64,000 nucleotides of DNA from Desulfosporosinus acidiphilus SJ4 (GTDB lineage: Bacteria > Bacillota > Desulfitobacteriia > Desulfitobacteriales > Desulfitobacteriaceae). Each line of letters begins with the position of its first letter. The first letter of the stretch is position 1. A model generated the notes under the pieces. That model made no database searches and had not been told where the DNA came from. It worked only from the letters and a program-made list of their open reading frames with translations. The DNA lies in contig NC_018068.1 in the NCBI RefSeq assembly GCF_000255115.2, forward strand, positions 1,459,977 to 1,523,976, written 5' to 3'. The position numbers were made by a program, and so were the translations under genes. Shown one piece after another: positions 18,536 to 26,465 of the stretch.

Positions 18536-18979
18536 ATGGATACAACTGAAGCCATTAATAATTTGTCCGTTTGTGGATTGGATTGTTCAAGATGTGCTGA
18601 CTATGAAAATGGCGAGATAAGAAATTTAAGTGCCAAATTGTCCGACCTATTGAAGGGTTATGAAAGACTGGCTAAGATGAAAGCTGAGAATACTCCAAAT
18701 TTTAAAGGATATCCTGAATTTGTTAGTATTCTTAATCATTTTGCTAAGTGTACTTGTAGCGGCTGCAAAAGTGAAAACATTCAATGCCCTTTGGATTGTC
18801 ATGCAAAAACCTGTCGTAAGGAGCGTAACATCAATTTTTGTTTCGAATGCGATGAGTTTCCATGTGCCGACCAATTTGAAGGGAAACTCAGAGAAAGATG
18901 GATTCAAAGAAATAATAAAATGAAGGAGATCGGCGTAGAAAATTATTATATCGAGCAAGGCAAATTACCAAGATATTAA
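18536..18979 (+). CDS. DUF3795 cysteine-rich protein
   Basis: 147 residues from ATG 18536 (AGAGAGG 8 bp upstream); an ATG at 18530 and a GTG at 18518 in the same frame are alternatives. It begins VCGLDCSRCADYE and has CTCSGCKSE, CPLDC-x3-CRKE and CFECDEFPC, the DUF3795 pattern of paired cysteines expected to bind zinc. There are fourteen cysteines overall. No enzymatic role is known. It fills one cassette-like unit. Confidence 0.85.
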   Translation: MDTTEAINNLSVCGLDCSRCADYENGEIRNLSAKLSDLLKGYERLAKMKAENTPNFKGYPEFVSILNHFAKCTCSGCKSENIQCPLDCHAKTCRKERNINFCFECDEFPCADQFEGKLRERWIQRNNKMKEIGVENYYIEQGKLPRY

Positions 18980-19021
18980 GTACAACCTCACTCTGGATTA
19001 TTCCTTCCAACACCCGATCCA

Positions 19022-19105
19022 AATTACCCCCAACCACTTGCCCCCTTGCCAAGTTCAAGAAGCCGCCTTTGTTTAAAGGGTTAGCTGGTGGTAATGGGTG
19101 TGAGG
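19022..19105. repeat. Cassette-type intergenic repeat, unit 3
   Basis: Core at 19045-19066, then TTTAAAGGGTTAGCTGGTGG. About 15 bp further, GGTGGGCCTTCTAGCCGGAGAG (split over 19114-19135) matches a stretch after unit 6, so conservation extends beyond the core. Confidence 0.85.
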
Positions 19106-19196
19106 TTACAGAAGGTGGGCCTTCTAGCCGGAGAGATTGGGGGACAAGTTATATCAATGAGTCTAGTAGAAGCGAAAGATTAGGAGGCATGTTACG

Positions 19197-19544
19197 ATGA
19201 GTCAGCCAGATAAGTTGCTAGTAGTTTGGACTAACGGAGATAGGGATGTTGCAATACGTATGGCATTTATGTACACTCTAAATTCCAAACTTAAGGAATG
19301 GTGGAGCGAAGTTAGCCTAATAGTTTGGGGGCCATCTGCAAAACTCCTCACAGATGATACATCTTTGCAGGAATACATTGGGAAAATGAAAGATGCTGGA
19401 GTGGAATTATTAGCATGTAAAGCATGTTCGGATAGTTATGGTATCTCGGAAGCGTTAGAGAACATGGGGATAAATGTAAAATACACTGGTCAAGTGCTTA
19501 CCGAATTTTTGAAAGATGAAAATACAAGAGTTATAACTGTTTGA
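19197..19544 (+). CDS. DsrE-like small protein
   Basis: 115 residues with AGGAGG 8 bp before ATG. The sequence LLVVWTNGDRDVAIRMAF, LIVWGPSAKLL, KDAGVELLACKACSDSYG and a VLTEFL end fits DsrE-like proteins of sulfur relay and related regulation. Both cysteines (ACKAC) sit at the usual position of the active cysteine. Partners such as DsrF/H or TusA are absent. The gene is alone in its unit. Confidence 0.75.
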   Translation: MSQPDKLLVVWTNGDRDVAIRMAFMYTLNSKLKEWWSEVSLIVWGPSAKLLTDDTSLQEYIGKMKDAGVELLACKACSDSYGISEALENMGINVKYTGQVLTEFLKDENTRVITV

Positions 19545-19620
19545 TAACTTGCCAAACATGCCGGAACGTTAACCCAGCTAAATTATTTTACGTAGAGCCT
19601 GTCTGTCCCATATGCTGAAG

Positions 19621-19662
19621 ACACTCCACGCCACCCGCCCCTTGCCAAGTTCAAGAAGCCGC
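19621..19662. repeat. Cassette-type intergenic repeat, unit 4 (right half missing)
   Basis: Core at 19641-19662 is perfect, but the TTAAAGGTTAGCTGG half is absent and the next gene starts 23 bp later. Upstream, GTTAACCCAGCTAA (about 19567-19580) contains the complement of the right-half motif TTAGCTGG. Confidence 0.8.
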
Positions 19663-19684
19663 AATGAAATGAGGAAATGCAATA

Positions 19685-20374
19685 ATGGATAAACTTTTTT
19701 TGAAAGCTGAGACCCAACACTTTATAATCGACTACAATGAAGAAGATAAAGACTGCATAGATGATGTTGCAAGTATACTTGAATCTAGCTATAACAGAAT
19801 TACAATGAATTTTAAGCAAAAACTTGATGATAAACTGATAGTCGAGATTCATGCAAATCTCAAAGAACTACATTTAGCACTAGGTTTTCCAGATGCACCT
19901 GATTGGATCAGAGGAGGGCTAGGATTCGGAAAAATAATTATTGCATCACCATTAAATCCTCCTCCTGGGTCGGGATATAGTAATGTAGTAAACACTGCAG
20001 TTCATGAATTTATACATATTATTCTTAGCAAAATCAATAACAATATCCCAAGATGGCTAGATGATGGGGTTGCTTCTTTTGAGGCGAAAGACAATAATGA
20101 GGTTTGGATAAAAAATACTATCAAACAAGGTATAATAGAAAACGAAATACCATTATTCAATGATTTGGACACTGGAGATGATTTCGAAACTTTCTTTAAA
20201 AGAAATGGGTATCAATATTCTTACTCCATAATAGAATTTGTGGTTAAGGAATTCGGTTATGAAAAGTTGTTACATTTTATTAAACACCCCAGTAATTTTA
20301 AAGTAGCATTTGGGTTAACAGAAAATCAGCTTCGAGATAAATGGGTTGATTATTTAAGGGACAAGTATAGATAG
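19685..20374 (+). CDS. Peptidase MA-like zinc metallopeptidase
   Basis: 229 residues starting MDKLFLKAETQHF, with a weak AATGAGGAAATG upstream. The zinc motif HEFIH lies at about residue 116, and the third ligand is in the following WLDDGVASFE, the arrangement of gluzincin peptidases of the MA clan (peptidase_MA-like). There is no signal peptide, so it acts in the cytosol unless exported another way. The substrate is unknown. Unusually it lies only 23 bp after repeat unit 4. Confidence 0.75.
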   Translation: MDKLFLKAETQHFIIDYNEEDKDCIDDVASILESSYNRITMNFKQKLDDKLIVEIHANLKELHLALGFPDAPDWIRGGLGFGKIIIASPLNPPPGSGYSNVVNTAVHEFIHIILSKINNNIPRWLDDGVASFEAKDNNEVWIKNTIKQGIIENEIPLFNDLDTGDDFETFFKRNGYQYSYSIIEFVVKEFGYEKLLHFIKHPSNFKVAFGLTENQLRDKWVDYLRDKYR

Positions 20375-20472
20375 TTATCGAGCACTACTTCACGCTTTGC
20401 CAGAGACAAGGCTCCTCGAACATAGAATTCAAACAACCTAGCTCGCTTATTCCGTCCACCTCATCAATACCA

Positions 20473-20574
20473 AATCATCAAGCCACTTTGCCCCCCTCGC
20501 CAAGTTCAAGAAGCCGCCTGATTTAAAGGGTAGCTGGGGGTCAGAGTGGCGGGGATTGCGTGTATGTGGGGATT
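20473..20574. repeat. Cassette-type intergenic repeat, unit 5 (full-length)
   Basis: Core at 20496-20517 (CTCGCC variant), TTTAAAGGGTAGCTGG, then TCAGAGTGGCGGGG. The outer arms are an imperfect inverted repeat: AATC...TTTGCCCCCCTCGCC on the left against GGCGGGGATTGCG...GGGGATT on the right. Confidence 0.85.
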
Positions 20575-20627
20575 TTCATCCCGGTATCGTTGGTGATTAA
20601 TCATTTAGACAAATACTGGAGGAAAAA

Positions 20628-21143
20628 ATGGCATATATTCTTTGTCCACTAACAAGTGGTCACATGCATGTACTATACGAATGGAGGCTGCATGAACAAA
20701 ACTTTGATTATTATACATGTCGCCCTGTGCACGATTTACCAACTGAAACCGAATTTATTGAGAAATTGGAGAAAGATATTATTCAGCAAATTAGACAAAT
20801 CTTTGTGATAGTAGACGATCAAGAAATAAGTAAACCGTTTGGGCGAATCACATTGTTTGATTTTAATCCAAGAAATCACAGTGCCGAATTTGGATATTAC
20901 ATACCGGCTGAGTTTCGGGGCAAGGGAATAGGTCAGAACATGGTAAGATTACTATTAGAGAAGGTTTTTGATCAAGAAAATAATTTAAACAAGGTTTGTG
21001 CAACCACTTCTTCGAATAATCTTCCTTCAATTAAGCTTTTGGAGAGAAATGGGTTTAAACTTGATGGCCGACTTCGTGAACATTATTGGATTAGGGGAAT
21101 CAGATACGACCAATTGCATTATTCAATGCTCAGGAGTGATTAG
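20628..21143 (+). CDS. GNAT acetyltransferase, RimJ/RimL type
   Basis: 171 residues with GGAGGAAAAA before ATG. Motif A is FRGKGIGQNMVRLLLE at about residue 104; NKVCATTSSNNLPSIKLLERNGF and LREHYWIRGIRYDQLHYSML near the end are typical of RimJ/RimL-like N-acetyltransferases. These acetylate protein N-termini or small amines. The substrate cannot be told here. It occupies the unit between repeats 5 and 6. Confidence 0.88.
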   Translation: MAYILCPLTSGHMHVLYEWRLHEQNFDYYTCRPVHDLPTETEFIEKLEKDIIQQIRQIFVIVDDQEISKPFGRITLFDFNPRNHSAEFGYYIPAEFRGKGIGQNMVRLLLEKVFDQENNLNKVCATTSSNNLPSIKLLERNGFKLDGRLREHYWIRGIRYDQLHYSMLRSD

Positions 21144-21190
21144 GAGTAAATGAAAAATTGCAGTAGAAGGAATCACATACACCGGCAGTA

Positions 21191-21271
21191 AATCACCGAC
21201 CGCTTGCCCCCCTCGCCAAGTTCAAGAAGCCGCCTGGATTTAAGGTTAGCTGGGTAGTCAGAGTGCCGGGG
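21191..21271. repeat. Cassette-type intergenic repeat, unit 6
   Basis: Core at 21212-21233 (CTCGCC variant), TTTAAGGTTAGCTGGGTAGTCAGAGTGCCGGGG at its right. The left ACCGACCGCTTGCCCC and right GGGGCTTGCGTGTGGT arms can pair imperfectly. Confidence 0.85.
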
Positions 21272-21326
21272 CTTGCGTGTGGTTATCGGATGGTGGGTCT
21301 ACTAGCCGGAGAGTGTTTGGATTAAC

Positions 21327-21350
21327 GGAGCGTTTTTGGACGCTCTTTTT
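21327..21350 (+). terminator. Terminator after unit 6
   Basis: GGAGCG TTTTTGGA CGCTC followed by TTTTT. Confidence 0.65.
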
Positions 21351-21360
21351 CCGTTCTTAT

Positions 21361-21396
21361 TGCAGGAAACAGAGGGCAATCGTGGAATTATGATTA
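21361..21396 (+). repeat. Secondary repeat TGCAGGAAA...GTGGAATTATGATTAA, copy A
   Basis: TGCAGGAAACAGAGGGCAAT then CGTGGAATTATGATTAA. It recurs with few changes at 24257-24292, in each case after a terminator in a long intergenic region of the array. Confidence 0.7.
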
Positions 21397-21427
21397 AGAT
21401 ACCTGATTTAACCACTACGTCTGGCTG

Positions 21428-22245
21428 TTGAGGATGAAGGGTGAGCGTCTACTAGAAAAGAGGGATTTAGTTGATGAGGAGAATTCAATATCTATTGTAC
21501 TTTCACTTCTGTTAAGTCTAATTTTAATCGGCTGTGGTCAAAAAGCTGAACAACAAGCCCCAACAAACATACTTAAAGCGGTACAAAGCATGACATCACA
21601 AAATAATAGTCATACCAAAATAGCACAGCCCATTGTCGGAAGTACTACGAACATAGCAATCCCTGATCTTAAGAATATAAAAAATACAAAGTATCCAGAA
21701 GTAGTTGCAGAGGTAGGGGGTACCAAAATAACCGGTTTGCAGCTTACGCGGGAAGTTTTAATTAAGCAGAATGACTTTGTTAACAATATTAAAAAGCCCC
21801 AGGATGAATTCTTCTACGAAAAAATAGCATTGGGTCTTCTAGTAAAAAATGCGTTAATTGATAATGAGGTAATGCGCCAAGGATTGCAGGTAACTCCAGA
21901 CGAAGCTAGCTCATATTTGGAACAACAGAAAAAATCTATGGATTCGCTACCAGATAGCGACCCTGCCAAAAAAGGGTATACAAAAACAATAAATGACAAT
22001 GGCTTTAGTACTTCCACGGATTACATCAATTCTCCCGAAACGATAAATTTGCGCAAATTCTTTTAGGAAGAGTGAAACTTAGAAACTTAGTTTTACACTC
22101 GATTCCAGCCGGACAAAATGAGGCTTTTAAAGCATGGCAAGATTATACAGATAAGCTGATAAATCAAGGTAATTACAAAATATTTATCCCTGTTGATATA
22201 AAGGGGTTCCAGCAATTAGAGGAGCAGGTTGCCATAGGAAAATAG
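21428..22245 (+). pseudogene. Parvulin/SurA-type lipoprotein, frameshifted
   Basis: A lipoprotein signal (LLSLILIGC, lipobox LIGC) is followed by the SurA-N-like region VAEVGGTKITGLQLTREVLIKQ and a helical chaperone part. The first frame stops at 22066, but sequence continues in another frame (FAQILLGRVKLRN, ending VAIGK at 22245), so one frameshift near 22035-22045 breaks it. A second shift near 21480 may separate an MRRIQ start from the signal peptide. An intact protein would be an extracytoplasmic peptidyl-prolyl isomerase or chaperone. The parvulin catalytic domain is not visible. Confidence 0.6.
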
Positions 22246-22255
22246 GGAGAGTTAT

Positions 22256-22335
22256 ATCACCCCCACACCAGCCCCCCTTGCCAAGTTCAAGAAGCCGCAT
22301 TGAGTTAAAGGCTAGCTAGTAGTCAAGTACCGAGT
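22256..22335. repeat. Cassette-type intergenic repeat, unit 7
   Basis: Core at 22277-22298, then TTAAAGGCTAGCTAGTAGTCAAGT. It lies 11 bp after the frameshifted lipoprotein's stop. Confidence 0.85.
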
Positions 22336-22358
22336 CTTTCGAAAGGAATAAGAGCATC

Positions 22359-22961
22359 ATGAAAATACCTTCTATCAAAGAGACTAAACAATTATTGTAT
22401 GAAGCCGCAACACTTAATTCTGGTCCTTGGGTCGAGCATTCAATCCTTACTGCAGAAGCGGCCAGAAATATAGCAAGTAATCATCGAAATCTTGATTCAG
22501 AAATTGCGTATATACTTGGATACCTTCATGATATAGGGAGACGTTACGGAATGTCATATATGCGTCACATCGTAGATGGGTATAACTTTCTTAGTCAGAT
22601 GGGTTATGAAGATTGTGCTAGGATTTGTCTAACACATTCCTTTCCCTTAAAAAATCTCCAATCATATTCCGGCAACAATGACTGTACCGCCGAAGAAAGT
22701 GAATTGATTAAGAGATATATTTCTGAAATTAATTACTCTGAGTACGATGAATTAATTCAGCTTTGCGATGCTTTAGCAACGCCTAAAGGGTTTTGTTTAC
22801 TTGAAAAACGTTTGGTAGATGTGGCATTGCGGTATGGGGTCAATGACTTCACAGTTTTAAAATGGAAATCCACCTTTGAAATTAAAGATAAATTCGAAAA
22901 GGTCATTGGTAGGTCGATTTATGACTTATTGCCAGGGGTCAAAGAGACTACTTTCTTGTAG
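22359..22961 (+). CDS. HD-domain phosphohydrolase
   Basis: 200 residues, GAAAGGAATAAG before ATG. It shows VEHSILTAEAARNIA, YLHDIGRRYGMSYMRHIVDGY and a C-terminal CDALATPKGFCLLEKRL: the H...HD...D ligand set of metal-dependent HD phosphohydrolases (H27, H57-D58, D138 approximately). Such proteins hydrolyse nucleotides or phosphate esters, for example as 5'-nucleotidases. The substrate is unknown. It is the cargo of the last well-conserved unit. Confidence 0.85.
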   Translation: MKIPSIKETKQLLYEAATLNSGPWVEHSILTAEAARNIASNHRNLDSEIAYILGYLHDIGRRYGMSYMRHIVDGYNFLSQMGYEDCARICLTHSFPLKNLQSYSGNNDCTAEESELIKRYISEINYSEYDELIQLCDALATPKGFCLLEKRLVDVALRYGVNDFTVLKWKSTFEIKDKFEKVIGRSIYDLLPGVKETTFL

Positions 22962-23072
22962 AGACAAGTGGTTCTATCAAAATATTCCCCTGATTCCCAA
23001 AAGAAGGCCCTTTCGAATCTCGGTTCGGCGGGTAGGGGTGAAGGAATACTGGTTGATTATGTTTTTATAATA

Positions 23073-23110
23073 TGCACCCACCGGAGCGGTTTGGGCGTTT
23101 GTGGTTTTTG
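23073..23110 (+). terminator. Terminator-like element with CCGGAGCGGTTTGGG motif
   Basis: CACCCACCGGAGCGGTTTGGGCGTTTGTGGTTTTT pattern; the CACCCAC arm pairs loosely with GTTTGTGG. A related element lies at 24203-24245, sharing CCGGAG, TTTGGG and TGTGG. Confidence 0.5.
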
Positions 23111-23162
23111 GGCTTGAAACCAATTCATAGGAAAACCAAGAGTACCTGAGGATATATTGTAA

Positions 23163-23201
23163 TTGACATTTCCCCAAGGTAATAGTTTATAGTAACCTTG
23201 G
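23163..23201 (+). promoter_or_regulatory. MerR-type autoregulated promoter
   Basis: TTGACA (23163-23168) and TATAGT (23188-23193) are separated by 19 bp, the over-long spacer typical of MerR-controlled promoters. CCAAGGT (23174-23180) and ACCTTGG (23195-23201) form a dyad straddling the -10 side. It directly precedes the MerR gene. Confidence 0.8.
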
Positions 23202-23212
23202 AGGTGTTAATC

Positions 23213-24112
23213 GTGAAAATTAATGAAGTTATGAAGGTTACGGGGCTTACCAAGAAGGCAATTTATTATTATGAAGAAGAAGGTTTAATCAGTCCTTATA
23301 AGGAAAAAGACAACAATTATCGAGTTTATTCAGATGCAGATATTAAAACACTTGCGCAAATCAGTGTTCTCCGAAGATTAGATATACCATTATATGCCAT
23401 TAGTGAGATTCTCAAAAATCCGCATGAAATCAAAAATATTATGAAAGAGCAAGTACACCTTATTACAGAGAAAATTCATTTTCTAAATAAAAATAAAGAT
23501 CTAATTGAGAACTTTGTTACTGGACTGAATGACTGCAATCTTAACTCTGCGATGGAAGAGTTAGAAGAGCTAAATAAAGTTTTGATAGCTGATTCCAAAA
23601 CAAGGGCCGGTTACATGATGAAGGAATTGGATAGGATTTTTCCCGGTAACTTTGGTAAATTGCTTTCTTTTCATTACGGTCAGTTTTTATATGAGCCGTT
23701 GGATAGTGATGAAAAATTCAAAGCTTGGGAAGAGTTGGTTAACGACTTAGACGAAATAGAAGAAATTGAATATACGGAAAACATTCAAAAAATTATCAAC
23801 AAATATTATGGTAAGATAACTAAAACAGATTTGATAAAAATAAATGAAATAAGTAAGCAGGCCATTGAACGTTTATTAACGCGAAAAGGGTCTCCATCAG
23901 AAGAGGAACCTCTTGAGGCTAAAAGAAAAGTAGAAGAATATTACACAAATATTAGTAATAAAAAGGAAATTCAGGATTTCTCAGAGTTACAACAATTTCT
24001 TTCTAATTATCAGTCTGTATTTAAAAGACTTGATAAACATATTATGGTCTTGAGTAGCAAATTTAGAAAATTACAAGATATAATATTTAACAGGACTGGA
24101 CAAAATGCTTGA
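23213..24112 (+). CDS. MerR-family transcriptional regulator
   Basis: 299 residues from GTG 23213 with GGAGGTG 8 bp upstream. The N-terminal winged helix reads MKINEVMKVTGLTKKAIYYYEEEGLISP, followed by a MerR dimerisation coiled coil (about residues 80-120). The C-terminal 170 residues are a helical effector region of unknown ligand, much longer than in metal sensors and closer to TipA/Mta or BltR-type multidrug regulators. The start overlaps a dyad in its own promoter, so it is probably autoregulated. No efflux pump or other target gene lies next to it. Confidence 0.9.
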   Translation: MKINEVMKVTGLTKKAIYYYEEEGLISPYKEKDNNYRVYSDADIKTLAQISVLRRLDIPLYAISEILKNPHEIKNIMKEQVHLITEKIHFLNKNKDLIENFVTGLNDCNLNSAMEELEELNKVLIADSKTRAGYMMKELDRIFPGNFGKLLSFHYGQFLYEPLDSDEKFKAWEELVNDLDEIEEIEYTENIQKIINKYYGKITKTDLIKINEISKQAIERLLTRKGSPSEEEPLEAKRKVEEYYTNISNKKEIQDFSELQQFLSNYQSVFKRLDKHIMVLSSKFRKLQDIIFNRTGQNA

Positions 24113-24202
24113 TAAGTACGGAATACATTTGTAAACATAAATTCTAAGGCTTAGCGCTAGCAAAGCCAGCTTTATCAATAATTTAACTCAAGCAAATATT
24201 TT

Positions 24203-24245
24203 GATACCCCTACCGGAGGATTTTGGGTTTCCTGTGGGTATTTTT
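24203..24245 (+). terminator. Terminator after the MerR gene
   Basis: GATACCCC...GTGGGTATTTTT hairpin, sharing CCGGAGGATTTTGGG with the element at 23073. Confidence 0.65.
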
Positions 24246-24256
24246 ATGCTACTTAA

Positions 24257-24292
24257 TGCAGGAAATGAAGGATAATGGTGGAATTATGATTA
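24257..24292 (+). repeat. Secondary repeat, copy B
   Basis: TGCAGGAAATGAAGGATAAT then GGTGGAATTATGATTAA, matching 21361-21396. Confidence 0.7.
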
Positions 24293-24341
24293 ACGAGAAC
24301 TCAACGTTGAGCTGTCTTATTTCTGCAACATCGGCAATAGT

Positions 24342-24420
24342 AAATCCCACATCACCTCAGTGCCCCAGCTAACCCCAAGAAGAAATAGCCACCGTAATTA
24401 AGCCTAGCCAGCAGTCAAAG
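24342..24420. repeat. Degenerate cassette-type repeat, unit 8
   Basis: AATCCC...CCCCAGCTAACCCCAAGAAG with TTAAGCCTAGCCAGCAGTCAAAG on the right. The invariant core is replaced by CCAGCTAACC, the exact complement of GGTTAGCTGG in unit 6. No gene follows in the next 200 bp, so the array ends here. Confidence 0.55.
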
Positions 24421-24586
24421 TTGCGTGAGTGGTGCGGAGATCTTAAATGGCTGGAGAACCCCAACACCTAATGCTACGGGATGTCCTTACCTATCGAATA
24501 ACCCTCACCGAACCGGAAAGCTGGAGGCTGAGGGATGCGGCAGATGGGGCAGACTTGGTTTGAATATCTAATTTAACCAGCAAATA

Positions 24587-24622
24587 AAAAGGCTTCCCAG
24601 GCTTTAATCCTGGGAAGCCTTT
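24587..24622. terminator. Bidirectional terminator
   Basis: Perfect 14-bp stem AAAGGCTTCCCAGG / CCTGGGAAGCCTTT around a 7-nt loop; serves the minus-strand zinc-ribbon gene. Confidence 0.8.
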
Positions 24623-24630
24623 TGAATATT

Positions 24631-24936
24631 TTACCAATTGTCACGTTGGCGGGGTTGGTAACAGTCACGGCAATAAACGGGTTTGTCACCGGATGGTTGG
24701 AAAGGAACGGTGGTTTCCTTTCCGCAATTTGCACAAACTGCTGGGAACATTTCTCGTTGCTGACGACCGTATCCTCCGCCATTACCACGAGTTTGTTGTT
24801 TTTTGGCCGCACGACAAGCCGGGCATCGACCGGGTTCATTGGTGAATCTTTTTTCAGCATAGAATTCTTGTTCTGAAGCAGAAAAGTTGAACTCTTGACC
24901 ACAATCTCTGCAAGTAAGGTTTTTGTCATTAAACAT
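24631..24936 (-). CDS. Zinc-ribbon protein (double CxxC)
   Basis: 101 residues starting MFNDKNLTCRDCGQEF, with AAGGAGG 7 bp upstream. The first ribbon is CRDCGQEF with CPACRAAKK; a glycine/arginine linker follows; the second is CANCGKET with YCRDCYQ. This is the CxxC-x(n)-CxxC zinc-binding protein family common in Clostridia. Its role is unknown; nucleic-acid binding is often proposed. It is monocistronic with a strong terminator. Confidence 0.88.
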   Translation of the reverse strand: MFNDKNLTCRDCGQEFNFSASEQEFYAEKRFTNEPGRCPACRAAKKQQTRGNGGGYGRQQREMFPAVCANCGKETTVPFQPSGDKPVYCRDCYQPRQRDNW

Positions 24937-25019
24937 TAAAAATACCTCCTTAAATTTTCTGCCCGCTGGTGTGGGATTTAATCTTCCCATAGAAACCTTA
25001 AAAAGGGGGATATGATATA

Positions 25020-25232
25020 ATGTTGGCGCAAAATCCTACATTTATAATTAGCCCATCTCTTTGCTATAAAGATCAATTCCAAGTTGGAGACCATGTGGAG
25101 ACGTATAGACACTGCAAAGGAACTGTTGTTCGAGTTGATAATGATGAAAGTGGACTCTTTATTGTAGTGAGGTTCGAGACTGTATACGGAGAATTTGCTT
25201 ATGACCCTTACGATCTGAAAGTAATTCCATGA
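25020..25232 (+). CDS. Small hypothetical, SH3-like beta protein
   Basis: 70 residues, AAGGGGG 7 bp before ATG. YKDQFQVGDHVETYRHCKGTVVRVD followed by IVVRFE resembles a KOW/SH3-like barrel, but I cannot name the family. A terminator follows. Confidence 0.6.
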   Translation: MLAQNPTFIISPSLCYKDQFQVGDHVETYRHCKGTVVRVDNDESGLFIVVRFETVYGEFAYDPYDLKVIP

Positions 25233-25280
25233 CATCTTTGTCTTGATAGAAGGGAACGTTAAGATACTAGTCTTGAGACC

Positions 25281-25311
25281 GCCTAAACCATGAGGTTTAG
25301 GCTTTTTTTTT
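25281..25311 (+). terminator. Intrinsic terminator
   Basis: GCCTAAACC ATGA GGTTTAGGC followed by nine T. Confidence 0.9.
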
Positions 25312-25486
25312 CTCAATGTCATACCCGGCGGCTTTGAAAGGTGTGTTGGCACTAGAATTTCCTCTACCTACAGAGGGAAGGTGTAATACATATGGCTCAG
25401 CAGAAATACTAGGCTTCTTTATCCATATAACCTTGTACCTTGTCACAGTAATCAATAGTCGTTCATAAGCTACCTTGAGGAACTGA

Positions 25487-25761
25487 ATGACGATGCCATT
25501 ACGTTGTCCTAATTGTAAGGGTACGGACCACTTAAGCACGTGGGTTAAGTGCACTGCAGAAACATTAGAATGAATATTGTTCTGGCCGCCAACTGCCGTG
25601 TTTATGTCTGCCCAAAGTGCTTAAGTGTGTCGACCAGTGTAGATCTTCCACATATTTTGCCAACACCACAAATTTATTTAAACTCTGGTATTCAGGAAAG
25701 GGTGGAAATATTCGCCTTTTTTGATGTGCATAGTGCGCAGAGTAGGCAATTGAATCATTAG
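25487..25761 (+). pseudogene. Frameshifted zinc-ribbon gene
   Basis: The first frame (MTMPLRCPNCKGTDHLS) gives one CxxC and stops after 28 codons; another frame continues VYVCPKCLSVSTSV with the second CxxC. Together they would be one CPNC...CPKC zinc-ribbon protein of about 85 residues, so a frameshift lies near 25560. There is no ribosome site at 25549. Confidence 0.45.
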
Positions 25762-25763
25762 AT

Positions 25764-26096
25764 ATGTTGAAGCAAACCACCCAAGGAACACAACAATTCA
25801 CTCAGTTAGACCAAAGTATGACCCAGTTTAAAAACCAGTCAAAGCAGCAACAGCAACAATCAATTCAAACGATACAGCAGTCAACCCAACAAGCTATTCA
25901 GGCACTAAACCAAACAAATCAATCTATACAATCATTACAAGTATTAACCCAGATGGAAACATTCATTGAACAGGCCCAGCAACAGCTTCATTCAATGAAC
26001 CAACAAGGTGCGACCCAGGGTCAGTCTCAACAGGCTCAAACAATGGGCCAAGGCGTAAACCTGAGTATGGGGCAGGGTCAAAATGCTCTACAATAA
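25764..26096 (+). CDS. Glutamine-rich low-complexity protein
   Basis: 110 residues, over a third glutamine, with repeated QQSTQQAIQALNQTNQS-type segments and a C-terminal GQGQN tail. It is predicted to be one long helix or coiled coil. There is no signal peptide. The start may also lie further downstream. Similar Q-rich small proteins occur in spore-formers beside coat-associated genes, and the two YjcZ-type genes lie about 900 bp away, but a link is speculative. Confidence 0.55.
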   Translation: MLKQTTQGTQQFTQLDQSMTQFKNQSKQQQQQSIQTIQQSTQQAIQALNQTNQSIQSLQVLTQMETFIEQAQQQLHSMNQQGATQGQSQQAQTMGQGVNLSMGQGQNALQ

Positions 26097-26465
26097 TATC
26101 TGTACCTAATGATGTAATTATTTTCCGCTCACTTTTCCGAAGCGGCTCTGATTAATAGATTGAAGCGAGGTACGGCCGTTGATTGCAATTATCCTTGAAT
26201 GGAGGTTGGCTATGATTGATCTCTTACCTGAAATGTAATTACATTCAAGTGGCTTCGTCCACAAATTTTTGGGTATTTGTCAAGTGCTTTTTGAAAAAAT
26301 ACATAAAAAGAGCAGGGTACATATTTCTATATACTCTGCTCTTTTAGATTTGCGCTCGCTAATGTCTTAACTAAATGACATTGCTGTTATTACGCCTTCC
26401 TTTTTCTTGATTTCATAAGGGATGACTATTTGGAAGATCACGACTGTTTCTCCGTACAAAGCCAA
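26097..26465. other. Intergenic, terminator at 26306-26345
   Basis: No gene found. It contains an inverted repeat AAAAGAGCAG / CTGCTCTTTT at 26306-26345, usable on both strands. Confidence 0.55.

Noticed and set aside
17697-22335. Canonical integron attC sites
   Set aside because: Only unit 1 (GTTAAGC) fits GTTRRRY; others have GTTAGCC or GTTAGCT and no consistent RYYYAAC partner or integrase was seen. Cassette-like call retained, attC identity not claimed.
24487-24500. TCCTTACCTATCG match to the 3' end of the group II intron
   Set aside because: 13 bases only, no domain V hairpin upstream and no maturase remnants; probably coincidence.
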